Assembly: GCA_016929335.1 (NCBI GenBank)
Contig: JAFGIY010000202.1
Location: 1 to 59,832 of the forward strand
Reading direction: 5' to 3'
Length of the DNA: 59,832 nt
Source: Acidobacteriota bacterium
GTDB lineage: Bacteria > Acidobacteriota > UBA6911
Both the position numbers and the translations under genes were made by a program. A model generated the notes under the pieces. That model was given only the letters and a program-made list of their open reading frames with translations, was not told the origin of the DNA and did not search any database. Of the stretch, positions 41,930 to 51,815 are shown piece after piece. Within the stretch, counting starts at the first letter, position 1; the number at the start of each line of letters is the position of its first letter.

Positions 41930-44697
41930 TAGAGAGAGGTGGGCTGGATCTTTTCAATGATGTACGCTTCGATAATATCGCCCACTTTGACATCGGAGAA
42001 GTGTTCGAATCCAATCCCGCACTCAAATCCTGACTTCACTTCGGAAACATCATCTTTGAAACGGCGCAATGAGCTGATTTTGCCTTGGTGAATTACCGCA
42101 TTGTCCCGGAGCAGCCGTGCGTCGGCATTGCGTCGGATAACTCCATCCAGGACATAGGAACCTGCAATAAATCCGAATTTCGGAACTCTGAAGGTATCGC
42201 GGACTTCTGCTCGTCCCACATACTTTTCATTCGTCGTGTATTCCAGCATACCGATCATGGCAGCGCGGATATCATTCGTCAGGTTATAAATGACGGTATA
42301 GAGCCGGATTTCCACGCCCTCGGAGTCCGCAAATTCCTGGGCTTTGCGCTCGGGCCTGACATTGAATCCGATGATGATGGCGTTCGATGCGGAGGCGAGA
42401 AGCACATCCGCTTCGGTAATGGCGCCCGCTCCGCTGTGCAATATCTTGACCTTCGCTTTTTCCGTGCTGAGCTTGTTCAGCATATCCGCGACGACTTCCA
42501 CGGATCCCTGCACGTCTCCCTTGATAATAAGCGGAAGCTCCTTGACGGCGCCTTCGCGCATCTGTTCATAGAGAGCCTGCAAAGAAAGGCGGGAAGTCTT
42601 CTGAAGAGACTGCTCTCTTACCTTGGCTTGTCGGTATTCGGCTACCTGGCGTGCCTTTGTCGTATCCTCAAAGACCTGGAAAATATCACCCGCCATCGGC
42701 AAATCCTGAAGTCCCTGAATTTCGACCGGTATGGCCGGTCCTGCCTTATCGATGTTGGCTCCGCGATCGTTGACTAACGCCCGCACGCGCCCGTGCACCG
42801 ATCCGGCGACCAGGGAATCTCCCAGCTGGAGCGTGCCGTTCTGAACGAGAACAGTGGCTACGCATCCGCGTCCCTTATCTACCTTGGCTTCCAGAACAAC
42901 ACCGGAAGCAAGGCGTTTGGGATTTGCTTTAAGATCCTTCAGGTCGGCCACCAGCAGGATCATTTCAAGCAGCAGATCCAGGTTGGTCTTTTGCTTGGCC
43001 GAAACAGGAACCGTTACCACATCTCCGCCCCAGTCCTCAGCCAATAGACCCTGATCCGATAGGGTTTGTTTGACCCGATCAATCTGAGCGCCCGCTTTAT
43101 CGATCTTGTTTATGGCCACAATAATTGGAACGTTGGCTGCTTTGGCATGATGGATCGCTTCAATGGTCTGGGGCATGACCCCATCATCCGCTGCGACCAC
43201 CAGAACGACGATATCCGTTACATGGGCTCCACGGGCTCGCATCATCGTAAAAGCTTCATGTCCGGGCGTGTCCAGGAATACGATGCTCCGGCCTCGGATA
43301 TCCACCTGATAAGCCCCGATATGTTGTGTGATCCCTCCTGCTTCCGTAGCGATAACATTGGTTTCGCGGATAGCGTCCAAGAGGGACGTTTTGCCGTGAT
43401 CCACGTGCCCCATGATAGTGACTACGGGCGGCCTTGGAATATGATCTTCCGGTTTATCCGGCATTTCCTGTTCGGCTTCAGCTTCCTGCTCAAAACTGAT
43501 CACCTCAGCCCGGAAACCGAATTCCGCACATACTTCTCTGGCAGCATCGAGATCCAGAGCCTGGTTAATGGATGCGAGGATTCCCTTGGATATAAGCTTT
43601 TGAATGATGTATTTCGATTTAATATCCATCTTTTCCGCCAGCTCCTTGATAGTGACGCCTTCGGTAATGGAAATCGGCTTGAATTCCTCAGGAGATGCCG
43701 GCGGACGCGGCAATTCAATTACCTTAGCAACTTTTTCGGGTACTTCCGGTTTCCCAAGCTTTTTCTTCCTGACGAACCTGGTTGGGGCTGCCGCCCTCGC
43801 TGCCACGGGTTTCTCTTCGCGAAGACCCTTCAGGATGCGTTCCGTAATTTCAGGCGTTACGATCCTTTCCGTGCTGGTACGCATCAGGATTTTTGTCTTG
43901 GCCTTGGGAACAACAAACTTCTTGGATACGACTCCCGGATGAGGCGGGGCTTCTGCCGCTCGAGCTGCCGGAGCTTGCGCCGGAGCCGCTGCAGCTTCCG
44001 GTTCGACAGGAGCCGGTGCTTCGGCAACAGGTTCTGCAACCGGAGGAGCCTCCGGCTCCACCGCCTCCTTAGGCGTTTCAAGTACTGCTGCAGCGGGGAT
44101 TCCTTCAGCGGCTGCTGTGATCTCCTCGACCGGCGGCGGGATCACGGGCGGCTTCTGGACGACTTCAGCCGGTTCCGACGGCGCCGCGGGAGGAGCTCCC
44201 ATCGCCTCTGCTTCTTCGGGTGGCGGTTCAGGAACGAGTTTTTCGACCGGCTTCTCTGCTGCCTGCTCGACCAGTTCGGCGGATTCGCGGTCGTAGTGTT
44301 TTCGTCCCTTGCGAGGAGCCAGAGATATTTTGGGGGCGGCCTCCTCCGGTTTCGGCTCGGGAGGCTTTTCCACTTTAACAGCCTTTTTGGTTTTCCGGGG
44401 ACCTGCGACTGCGCCCTTCGGGGGCTTTTCTGCGGCAGGGGCGGCCGCTTTCTTGGGGGGTTTCTTTTCTGTTTTCTTGGCAGCCTCAGCTTCCTTTTTC
44501 TTCTCTGCCTCTAAAGCTTTGGCCTCTTCGGCTTCCCTTTGGGATAGAATTTTTTTTCGGATGGTCTCGGCAAAGCTTGAATCGATCGTCGCAGTGGGCG
44601 AAAAGACATATAGACCAAGGCGCTTTAGTTCAGCAAGGACTACCTGGTTCTTTACTGAGCATTCTGTCGCCAATTCCGCGACGGTAATTTTATCCAT
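41929..44697 (-). CDS. infB: Translation initiation factor IF-2
   Basis: This 922-residue IF-2 delivers initiator tRNA. It has an N-terminal IF2_N domain ([25 protein letters not shown]), then a long Ala/Pro/Glu/Lys-rich disordered region to about residue 300, and a second IF2_N module ([22 protein letters not shown]). The GTPase carries GHVDHGKTS (about 430), DTPGHEAF and NKIDKA, followed by the beta-barrel and C-terminal domains. The region between nusA and infB lacks ylxR. The stop is fused to a heptad array. Confidence 0.97.
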   Translation of the reverse strand: MDKITVAELATECSVKNQVVLAELKRLGLYVFSPTATIDSSFAETIRKKILSQREAEEAKALEAEKKKEAEAAKKTEKKPPKKAAAPAAEKPPKGAVAGPRKTKKAVKVEKPPEPKPEEAAPKISLAPRKGRKHYDRESAELVEQAAEKPVEKLVPEPPPEEAEAMGAPPAAPSEPAEVVQKPPVIPPPVEEITAAAEGIPAAAVLETPKEAVEPEAPPVAEPVAEAPAPVEPEAAAAPAQAPAARAAEAPPHPGVVSKKFVVPKAKTKILMRTSTERIVTPEITERILKGLREEKPVAARAAAPTRFVRKKKLGKPEVPEKVAKVIELPRPPASPEEFKPISITEGVTIKELAEKMDIKSKYIIQKLISKGILASINQALDLDAAREVCAEFGFRAEVISFEQEAEAEQEMPDKPEDHIPRPPVVTIMGHVDHGKTSLLDAIRETNVIATEAGGITQHIGAYQVDIRGRSIVFLDTPGHEAFTMMRARGAHVTDIVVLVVAADDGVMPQTIEAIHHAKAANVPIIVAINKIDKAGAQIDRVKQTLSDQGLLAEDWGGDVVTVPVSAKQKTNLDLLLEMILLVADLKDLKANPKRLASGVVLEAKVDKGRGCVATVLVQNGTLQLGDSLVAGSVHGRVRALVNDRGANIDKAGPAIPVEIQGLQDLPMAGDIFQVFEDTTKARQVAEYRQAKVREQSLQKTSRLSLQALYEQMREGAVKELPLIIKGDVQGSVEVVADMLNKLSTEKAKVKILHSGAGAITEADVLLASASNAIIIGFNVRPERKAQEFADSEGVEIRLYTVIYNLTNDIRAAMIGMLEYTTNEKYVGRAEVRDTFRVPKFGFIAGSYVLDGVIRRNADARLLRDNAVIHQGKISSLRRFKDDVSEVKSGFECGIGFEHFSDVKVGDIIEAYIIEKIQPTSL

Positions 44698-44820
44698 TTG
44701 TGCAAAGACCTCTACCTCGTCGGCCTTGAAGGCTCGTCAGGTCAGACTCAAAAAAGGAAATCTTAAATCAATATAACTATCATTTTCAACGGGGGAGGCC
44801 CCCGGTCGAAAAGCTAAGCC

Positions 44821-44840
44821 GTCAGCCGTCAGCTGTCAGT
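44821..44840. repeat. Short heptad array GTCAGCC/GTCAGCT
   Basis: Nearly three 7-nt units (GTCAGCC, GTCAGCT, GTCAGT) lie in the nusA-infB gap. They share the CAGCYGT theme with the array at 27476-27617. A GGGGG-AGG-CCCCC hairpin follows at about 44790-44804. Confidence 0.6.
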
Positions 44841-44883
44841 AAAAACGTCTGCCAGTTCAGCCGGCTCTATCCGTGGGGAAGCT

Positions 44884-46380
44884 TCAGCGCTCAGTTTCTT
44901 CTCCGGCGTCCTTCGGATCCGCATCTTTTGAAGAAGGCTCGGGAGTATCTTCCGCTTCCTTCTTTTCCTCCAAGGCGCCGCTTGCGTCGATCTGAGGGGC
45001 TTCGCCTTCTGTCCCATTCTCGGGCTCAGACGCATCTGCTTCATCGGCAACGGTCTCTTCTTCGTTGGATGCGGCCTGGATTGCAGTCGGCAAATCCATT
45101 CCTTCCGGCACCTCAATTTCCACTTCTTCAAAGAGGTCCCTGGCGGCTTCCATTATCTTGGCGGCCGTCTTGTCTCCGACTCCGGGGATTTCCTTAAGCT
45201 TATCCTCGCCCAATTCCAGAATGCGCTCAACGTTTTCGATCCCCGCTTCGCGCATTCTTTCGATCATCCGGTCGCTGATACCTTCCAGTTCCGTAAGGGA
45301 TGTGGAGGAAGAGGTCAGCGATTCCATGACGCTGAGCACTTCCTGCTTCTTCTGCTCTTCGCTCTTGACATCGATCTGCCATCCGATCAGCCGGGAAGCC
45401 AGGCGCACATTCTGTCCCTTTTTGCCTATAGCCAGTGATTGCTGCTTTTCCTCGACAATTACTTCCATCCGCTTCTCGGAAGGATCGATAATTAGCACTT
45501 TTGAAATCTTCGCCGGATTAAGAGCGTTGGCCGCGTATTGAGCCGGATCATCCGACCATTGCACGATATCGATTTTTTCTCCGCGGAGTTCCCGAATAAT
45601 CGCGTTGATTCGAGATCCCTTCATTCCCACACACGCCCCGACCGGATCCACATCGCGATCCAGCGACGCAACGGCAACCTTCGCGCGATCGCCCGGTTCA
45701 TGCACAGCGCTCTTCACAACGATCGTTCCGTCGTAGATCTCAGGAATCTCCATTTCGAAAAGCCGGACCAGCAATTGCGGATCGGTGCGGGAGAGAATAA
45801 CCTGAGGTCCCTTGGCAACCGGAAGGACTTTGACAATAACCGCACGAATGCGCTCGCCTTGCTTATAGGTTTCAGCCCGGGACTGTTCACGAAGCGGCAG
45901 CAATGCTTCGGTTTTTCCTATGTCGACGATGATATCCGGGCCTTCAAAACGCTTGGCAATCCCGTTAACCATTTCACCGATCTTTTGCGAATATTCATTG
46001 AAAATATTCTGTCGTTCCGCCTCCCGAACTTTTTGCAGGATCACCTGTTTCGCCGTTTGAGCCGCAATCCTTCCAAGAACATCGGTTGGCTTGGGTATTT
46101 CAACCGTATCGTCAATCTCAAGAGAGCTGTCGATTTCTTTTGCCTCGCTCAACGAAATTTCCAGGCTCGGATTCTCGACCGTTTCGACAACGCGTCTCAC
46201 GGCAAAGATTTCGACCATGCCGGTTTCCGGATCAAAACGCGCGTTTATATCTTCGTTGGTTTTATAAAATTTCCTCGATGCAGCCACCATCGCATCTTCC
46301 AATGCGCTGATGATGATCTTGGGATCAACGTTCTTCTCTTTGCTGATTTGTTCGATCGTTTGAGCAATGATGTTAGACAT
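44884..46380 (-). CDS. nusA: Transcription termination/antitermination factor NusA
   Basis: This 498-residue NusA binds RNA polymerase and modulates pausing, termination and antitermination. It has the N-terminal domain (MSNIIAQTIEQISKEKNVDP), an S1 domain, two KH domains (VGACVGMKGSRINAIIREL; SLAIGKKGQNVRLASRLIGW) and C-terminal helix-hairpin-helix units. An acidic tail follows from about residue 425. It follows rimP by 12 nt. Confidence 0.97.
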   Translation of the reverse strand: MSNIIAQTIEQISKEKNVDPKIIISALEDAMVAASRKFYKTNEDINARFDPETGMVEIFAVRRVVETVENPSLEISLSEAKEIDSSLEIDDTVEIPKPTDVLGRIAAQTAKQVILQKVREAERQNIFNEYSQKIGEMVNGIAKRFEGPDIIVDIGKTEALLPLREQSRAETYKQGERIRAVIVKVLPVAKGPQVILSRTDPQLLVRLFEMEIPEIYDGTIVVKSAVHEPGDRAKVAVASLDRDVDPVGACVGMKGSRINAIIRELRGEKIDIVQWSDDPAQYAANALNPAKISKVLIIDPSEKRMEVIVEEKQQSLAIGKKGQNVRLASRLIGWQIDVKSEEQKKQEVLSVMESLTSSSTSLTELEGISDRMIERMREAGIENVERILELGEDKLKEIPGVGDKTAAKIMEAARDLFEEVEIEVPEGMDLPTAIQAASNEEETVADEADASEPENGTEGEAPQIDASGALEEKKEAEDTPEPSSKDADPKDAGEETER

Positions 46381-46392
46381 AATTAAGGATCC

Positions 46393-46887
46393 CTACGGCT
46401 TCATGCTTAAATCAGCCATCAAATTGGCCTTTTCGATGTCCGTTAGGGCAATTTCAGTCTGTTTGCCCGGTGCAACCTCGAGTTTTAATCGGCCGTCAGT
46501 TACGCCTACGATCTTGCCCTTGAAGTTATTTTGTCCCTCAATAGGGTATCGTGTCCGTACCTTGGCATTCTTGCCGCAAAAACGCTGGAAGTCCGCTTCT
46601 TTGATAAGCGGACGGTTCACTCCAGGTGATGACACTTCCAAAACATAGCTGAACGGGATCCAGTCCTCCACATCCAGTGATACCGAAAAACGCTTGCTGA
46701 ATCGCTCGCAATCATCCAGAGAAATTCCGCCAGGCTGATCGATAAATGTTCTGACAACGGAGTGGCTGCCGTCGCCCTTGATTTCCAATAAAACCACTTC
46801 CATCCCCATAGATGTGGCAATCTTCTCCGCCAACTCAGTTAGCCTGGTTTGCAGGGATTGTCGCTGGTTCAAATCCCATACTGCCAT
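46393..46887 (-). CDS. rimP: Ribosome maturation factor RimP
   Basis: This 164-residue RimP is needed for 30S assembly. It has VVLLEIKGDGSHSVVRTFID, DCERFSKRFSVSLD, the conserved YVLEVSSPGVNRPL, and a C-terminal Sm-like domain. ATG 46887 fits family length; the in-frame extension upstream reads through the hairpin at 46907. It is first in the rimP-nusA-infB operon, 12 nt before nusA. Confidence 0.95.
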   Translation of the reverse strand: MAVWDLNQRQSLQTRLTELAEKIATSMGMEVVLLEIKGDGSHSVVRTFIDQPGGISLDDCERFSKRFSVSLDVEDWIPFSYVLEVSSPGVNRPLIKEADFQRFCGKNAKVRTRYPIEGQNNFKGKIVGVTDGRLKLEVAPGKQTEIALTDIEKANLMADLSMKP

Positions 46888-46900
46888 TTTGAGCCCTAAA

Positions 46901-46926
46901 CAAAAAAAGTGGGCACTCGCCCACTT
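46901..46926 (-). terminator. Rho-independent terminator or rimP leader hairpin
   Basis: On the minus strand, AAGTGGGC-GAGT-GCCCACTT is followed at once by a T-run (seven Ts, G, then TTT). It ends 14 nt before the rimP ATG and about 120 nt after the DUF4340 gene stop. It could end the ABC operon, or act as an attenuator in the rimP leader, since no promoter fits between it and rimP. Confidence 0.85.
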
Positions 46927-47046
46927 TGTACAAAAGCAGCATCGCGAAGTATACTCGACCAAAAGGGAAATAGCAACTCCCTGTAAGTCTTCGGTCGAGA
47001 CTTCAGAATCTTGTGCTCGGAAATGCAGCCATGCCGGCTCGGATGC

Positions 47047-48480
47047 CTACTTTTTAGCGGCGCCGGCAGCCGGATTCTCGACGTAATCCGATTCGCTTCT
47101 ATCCAGCTGGGCCAGCCCCTCCGGATCCGCTATCTTGACGGAAGAATCCCCTTTTACTTGGGCATAAATGCCATTCTTCGCAGCCTTGCCGAAAGAACAG
47201 TCTGCCACGACATTGCTGCCCTGTTTCAGTATGATATGGATTCCGGGTTTATCGAGTCCATAAATCGCTGCGGAGCTTGGATTGTCTACCCACCCTTTCA
47301 CAGGTTTTTCCAATACATCCAGGATGCTGTTCACCGCATCCCATTTGGCCTTCTTTTTTTTGTCGCCGACAAACCATTCTCCTGCTGATTTGCTGAGCGA
47401 AAATTTTCCCTTGGTATTGGACAGAATAATGGAATCGACGTCCCAGCGCTGCATAGGAACAAGAGCTTTATCGCGTATCGCGTCGGGTGAAACGAAAAGT
47501 TTATCGACAAGGTCCTTTTCTATAAAAAACAAATCCGGCCGGGATGCGTCTTTAGCCAGAAAAATGCTGCCGGAAGCTTCGGTCAAGTCCGAGTCTCCGG
47601 CACTGTCATCCGCACTTCGAGCTTTCCCCGGCTTTTTCGTGAGTCTCGATTTTTCCTGACCGATTATCAGGCGCTTGATTGCCTTATCTTTGCCATAGGT
47701 AAGTGTCACTTCTACAAGCGGCTTCTCCAGGTTCAGGTTGACATAATCCTCGGGATTATCGTTGAAGAATCCCTTAACTCGTCCCATAGACAGAGCATTC
47801 AGAATGCCGCGAACGCCGGGAGAATCAGCAGCCCTGCTGCCCATCCCGCCAAACCACCACCGGTCGGTGCTGTCTTTGACGAGCTCAAAAGATCCCTTAG
47901 AGCTCTTGATGCTCAAGAATTGAGCTTCCGGCTGCTCGAAACTCAGAACAGATTGGTTCCTCAGGTCATCAACTTTCTTGTCAAAAGCATTTACTACATG
48001 GCTGGGAACCAGGTAAACCTGTTTTTGATCGGGGATCGAGGCATAGGCAGAGTTACCGGTTGGATTCTTGTGGCCGAAATCCAGAGCATACACTTTGCCG
48101 TCCTTGGTTTTTACTCTTATACCGGATTGCGGAGGATTCAGCCCGAATTTTGCCGGATCCGCGGCATTTTGCTCGACAATGCCTTCTCTTTTGATACTGG
48201 AGGCGGAGCTTACCATGCGGTCAAGCTCATCAGTATCCGCATCCAGCTGGCGCGGAGTTGTCAGAGCCCATTCCTTCTCGGCTTTGCGTACTGCCGTAAT
48301 ATGTTGCGCGGCAGTAATAAATTCGATCTGCTGGATATCCTTGTTTTCAATTTTCCAGAATTGGCTTTCTGCCTCTTTTGCTTTTTCCCGCTTCTCCCCG
48401 CCCTTGATTTCGTAAAAGTAGATATAGCTCCCAAGCGCAGCGACGACGATCAGCAAAACCAGAGTGCCCTTGAAGCGCAT
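47047..48480 (-). CDS. DUF4340 domain protein, membrane-anchored
   Basis: The 477-residue product has one N-terminal transmembrane helix (about 5-23) and a periplasmic region of repeated DUF4340-type beta units (WALTTPRQLDADTDELDRM; KFGLNPPQSGIRVKTKDG). Such proteins are standard partners of GldG-like ABC exporters, with unknown substrate. GGAGGAG precedes the ATG and the upstream stop is 1 nt away. Last gene of the ABC operon, followed by the hairpin at 46901-46926. Confidence 0.85.
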   Translation of the reverse strand: MRFKGTLVLLIVVAALGSYIYFYEIKGGEKREKAKEAESQFWKIENKDIQQIEFITAAQHITAVRKAEKEWALTTPRQLDADTDELDRMVSSASSIKREGIVEQNAADPAKFGLNPPQSGIRVKTKDGKVYALDFGHKNPTGNSAYASIPDQKQVYLVPSHVVNAFDKKVDDLRNQSVLSFEQPEAQFLSIKSSKGSFELVKDSTDRWWFGGMGSRAADSPGVRGILNALSMGRVKGFFNDNPEDYVNLNLEKPLVEVTLTYGKDKAIKRLIIGQEKSRLTKKPGKARSADDSAGDSDLTEASGSIFLAKDASRPDLFFIEKDLVDKLFVSPDAIRDKALVPMQRWDVDSIILSNTKGKFSLSKSAGEWFVGDKKKKAKWDAVNSILDVLEKPVKGWVDNPSSAAIYGLDKPGIHIILKQGSNVVADCSFGKAAKNGIYAQVKGDSSVKIADPEGLAQLDRSESDYVENPAAGAAKK

Positions 48481-48481
48481 C

Positions 48482-50071
48482 CTATCTCCTCCGGCGATTC
48501 CATAAGACGATGATTCCGGCAATAAGCGCAATTCCCGGCAGAAATACTATCGTGACCAGCCGGATGGTCGACAATTGACTCTGTGTAAGAAGGATCCGTC
48601 GATCATCTGCCGGTTTTGGACGTATGGAAATCAAATCCTCATCCTGAGCGAGCCAGCTGACAATATTCATGAAGAGGTTGCCGTTGCCCTGCGCCGGGAA
48701 GTAGGCATTTATTGGGAAATTTGATGTTCCGGCAACGACAAGCCGGGCTCTAAGTGCCGGGCTTTGATCGGATGAAGGCTTAATCTCTTTGGTTGCCGCA
48801 ACTGCAAGAGAAAGCGGACCCTTTTGATCCTGGCTGGGATCAAAAGACGCCTCCCTGTTATTCAGGTCGGTTTCGCCCCAGCTGTTTTCGTTGCTCTTGA
48901 AGAGCGTTTCAACCGTTATGCCGGCAGGGACTTCATTCGCCCGGTCGATGGATCGGGTGAATGGGAAAAACGTCATGGCATTGAATCGGTCCGTTATTTT
49001 GTGGTTTTCATAATTGAGAACCAAGGGAACGCTGGGACCCGTTCCCATGAGCCTGCCGGCGCCGCTTACGTCGAGAACCAGATTGTTAGCCGGCTGAACA
49101 CCCCATCCCGTCAGTAACGATTCGAACGAAGGTGCGGGTTGAGGGTCGATCATGAGAAACAGCCCGACTCCCCCTCGATTTAGAAAATCATTGATGAATT
49201 GGATCTCCTGGGGGAAAGGTTCCGTTGTAGCCCCTGCCAGTATCAGCACTTTTGCATCTTCGGGAACCTTGCCCTGACTGGCCAGATTAACTGTACCGAC
49301 TGAATAGCCCTGACTCTCCAGCACTCGCTTGGCTTCAGAGTAGCCCGTCCGGTCTGTATCAGCCGGATCCTTTTCGCCGTGTCCCTGGACAAAATAGACC
49401 CTCTTGGCTTCGGATCTTCCGACTTTTATGATGGCATTAGTCAGATCTTCCTCTTGAACCTCCTCGGATCGCTTCTCAATTTTTTCCCTGCGATCGCCCT
49501 GGGTAATGATAAGCGTCCCGAACTTGAGCTGCTGACCGCTGAACGGATTTTGAAAGACGCCATAGGCGGTGACATCGTTCTGTTTTGCGATGTCAGGTTG
49601 TTTGTCGGGATCAACAAATTCGTATCGAATATGGCTGCTTTGAGTCCGATATTCGGTCAACAGTTCTCGAAGCGGAGGATAATCCCCACCGGGGAAAAAT
49701 GCCTTGATATTTACTTCACTGCCCAGCTTTTTGAGAAGCTGTACCGTTTGCGGCGCCAGCGTATATTGGCCACTACTGGTTGCGTCGAAACGCTTTGTGT
49801 GCTTCAGGCCGATATAATTCAGCCCCGCGACAACGGCAATGACGAGGATAACGGAGGCCACGTAGTTGCCGAGATATTTCGTCGAACGTTTTCCGAGGGA
49901 TGTGAGAATTTGTCTGTAGTTGGCGACGATGCCGATAATCACCAGTATGACGCCGGCGATTACCAGGCCGAGATTCCATTTTTCCCAGACGTTGGATATC
50001 AGATACCGGATAACCGCTGCTACCAAAAGCACCAGGCCTAATGTGACAAACTGCTGTAGATATTTTTTCAT
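48482..50071 (-). CDS. GldG-like ABC transporter auxiliary membrane protein
   Basis: The 529-residue product has N-terminal transmembrane helices (three, within residues 1-95), a large extracytoplasmic domain of the GldG/ABC_transp_aux type and a C-terminal transmembrane helix (about 505-525) ending in RRRR. The domain has YTLAPQTVQLLKKL, VYFVQGHGEKDP and LILAGATTEPF. In Bacteroidetes GldG belongs to the gliding/SprE-associated ABC complex. Elsewhere the same set exports unknown substrates. Start and upstream stop overlap as TAATG. Confidence 0.88.
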   Translation of the reverse strand: MKKYLQQFVTLGLVLLVAAVIRYLISNVWEKWNLGLVIAGVILVIIGIVANYRQILTSLGKRSTKYLGNYVASVILVIAVVAGLNYIGLKHTKRFDATSSGQYTLAPQTVQLLKKLGSEVNIKAFFPGGDYPPLRELLTEYRTQSSHIRYEFVDPDKQPDIAKQNDVTAYGVFQNPFSGQQLKFGTLIITQGDRREKIEKRSEEVQEEDLTNAIIKVGRSEAKRVYFVQGHGEKDPADTDRTGYSEAKRVLESQGYSVGTVNLASQGKVPEDAKVLILAGATTEPFPQEIQFINDFLNRGGVGLFLMIDPQPAPSFESLLTGWGVQPANNLVLDVSGAGRLMGTGPSVPLVLNYENHKITDRFNAMTFFPFTRSIDRANEVPAGITVETLFKSNENSWGETDLNNREASFDPSQDQKGPLSLAVAATKEIKPSSDQSPALRARLVVAGTSNFPINAYFPAQGNGNLFMNIVSWLAQDEDLISIRPKPADDRRILLTQSQLSTIRLVTIVFLPGIALIAGIIVLWNRRRR

Positions 50072-50841
50072 TAGCCTTTCCACCGCATGGACTCAAGTGA
50101 GCGATATGCCAGAAAGAGACCCACGAACGCAAAAGTCAGGTAATAGATAACGTGCGAAGTATCGATCACGCCTTTGAGGAAGTCGTCGAGATGGCTTATT
50201 ACTGATAGATAATTAATCACATCTCTGGTCGCCCCGGCCGCTGAGCTCGAAAAAACGCTGACCAGCCACAGAACGAGGCTGACGCCAAAAGTGATTACCA
50301 CTGCCACGATCTGGTTTTCCGTCAGGGTCGAAATGAACAAGCCTAAAGCCAGAAGTGCAGCACCGTATAAAAACAATCCCAGATAGCCTGAAAGGATCGG
50401 TTTCAAGTCGGGCTGCCCGTAAATAAATAGGGATGAGATTATGATCCCACTGGCTGCAAACAGGATGAAAAGGAAGGTTACACTTGCCAGATATTTTCCC
50501 ATCATGGCCTGAAAATTGCCGACCGGAGTAGTCAGTAACAGCTCGATGGTTCCCCGTTTTTTTTCTTCCGAAAAAAGCCCCATGGTTATCATGGGTATGA
50601 TAAAGAGAAGAATTACGCTGGTTGTTCTGAAAAGTGATTGCGTTACATATGCCGGGACATCAATAGGCGATACGCCTTGACCCATTTGAGCCTGACTCAT
50701 CGTGTATTGCACGACCTCAGTGAGATTCCCGAAGAAGAACAGACCGGATAGGAAGAGAAACACAGTCAATACCACATAAGCAATCGGGGAGACAAAGTAG
50801 CTTTTCATCTCCCGCTGCCAGATTGCCAGTATATTTTGCAT
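50071..50841 (-). CDS. ABC-2 type transporter permease
   Basis: The 256-residue product has six hydrophobic helices and the ABC-2 permease signature: WQREMKSYFVSPIAYVVLTV at the N-terminus and LFSEEKKRGTIELLLTTPVG in the first cytoplasmic loop. It follows the ATPase gene by 38 nt and precedes the GldG-like gene, forming the membrane pore of one complex. Confidence 0.93.
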   Translation of the reverse strand: MQNILAIWQREMKSYFVSPIAYVVLTVFLFLSGLFFFGNLTEVVQYTMSQAQMGQGVSPIDVPAYVTQSLFRTTSVILLFIIPMITMGLFSEEKKRGTIELLLTTPVGNFQAMMGKYLASVTFLFILFAASGIIISSLFIYGQPDLKPILSGYLGLFLYGAALLALGLFISTLTENQIVAVVITFGVSLVLWLVSVFSSSAAGATRDVINYLSVISHLDDFLKGVIDTSHVIYYLTFAFVGLFLAYRSLESMRWKG

Positions 50842-50879
50842 GTCATGCCTCTTTAACAGGTGGCCGAAATCGACGTTAT

Positions 50880-51815
50880 TTATTCCTGGGTGATGAGATT
50901 GATGAATACATCCTCGAGGCTCATTGAAATTCCTCGCAAATCAAGCAATCCCCAACCTGAGGTCACTATAGCTGCTGCCAGCGCGCTGCGAAGATCACTG
51001 TTCAGCTGGCATTCAACCGTATAGGTTACCGTGCCGCTGCCGGCGCCCTCCGAAGTCTGAACGCTTAATACCCCTTCAATTTCTTGAATTTTATTTTGGA
51101 CGGCTTCAGTCGGGCCATCCACCGTCAACGAGATTCTTTCAGCGCCTCTCTGCTGGCGTGCAAGGCCTTCCGGCGTATCCATAGCGACAACCTTGCCTTT
51201 ATTGATTATTACCACCCGGTTGCACGTCATGCTCACTTCAGGAAGGATGTGAGTAGAAAGAATCACCGTATGCGTCGAGGCAAGGTTCTTGATGAGAGCC
51301 CTAACCTCGTGTATTTGCTTGGGATCCAGCCCAAGAGTGGGTTCATCGAGTATGAGCACTTCAGGATTATTGAGGAGGGCTTGGGCCAAACCTACCCTCT
51401 GTTTAAAGCCTTTGGAAAGCTTGCCGATGATCCTGTCTTGCACATCGCCCAGATTGCATTTGCCGATGACTTCATCTACCTGGCTTTTGCGTTGATTGGA
51501 ACGAATGCCTTTAATTCTGGCGACAAAGCTCAGGTATGAACTGACGGCCATTTCCGGATACAGAGGAGGATTTTCCGGCAGGTATCCTATTCTTTTCCGG
51601 ACTTCAATGCTTTCATCAAATACATCATATCCTGCAACCCGGGCTGTCCCCTCGGTGGAGGGCATGTAGCAGGTGAGAATTCGCATTGTGGTGGTTTTTC
51701 CGGCACCGTTTGGGCCGAGAAATCCAAGGATTTCACCCTTTTCCACCCTGAATGAAATGTCGTCAACAGCCTTGCGGCCGTTGTAAACCTTGCTTACATG
51801 TTCTACCTCAATCAC
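50880..51815 (-). CDS. ABC transporter ATP-binding protein
   Basis: This 311-residue ATPase has Walker A LGPNGAGKTT, Q-loop LPENPPLY, signature LSKGFKQRVGLAQAL, Walker B VLILDEPTLGLDP and switch His in LSTHILPEV. A C-terminal regulatory extension (from about 225) is seen in exporters of the GldA/NatA class. Start is placed at GTG 51815, with GGGAGG 7 nt upstream; the 29 residues upstream in frame have no family match. First gene of the operon. Confidence 0.93.
   Translation of the reverse strand: MIEVEHVSKVYNGRKAVDDISFRVEKGEILGFLGPNGAGKTTTMRILTCYMPSTEGTARVAGYDVFDESIEVRKRIGYLPENPPLYPEMAVSSYLSFVARIKGIRSNQRKSQVDEVIGKCNLGDVQDRIIGKLSKGFKQRVGLAQALLNNPEVLILDEPTLGLDPKQIHEVRALIKNLASTHTVILSTHILPEVSMTCNRVVIINKGKVVAMDTPEGLARQQRGAERISLTVDGPTEAVQNKIQEIEGVLSVQTSEGAGSGTVTYTVECQLNSDLRSALAAAIVTSGWGLLDLRGISMSLEDVFINLITQE

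Noticed and set aside
43066..44514. 482-codon plus-strand frame opposite infB, rich in Arg/Cys/Phe
   Set aside because: It is the complement of the Ala/Pro/Glu/Lys-rich IF-2 N-terminal region; composition and lack of motifs show it is a shadow.
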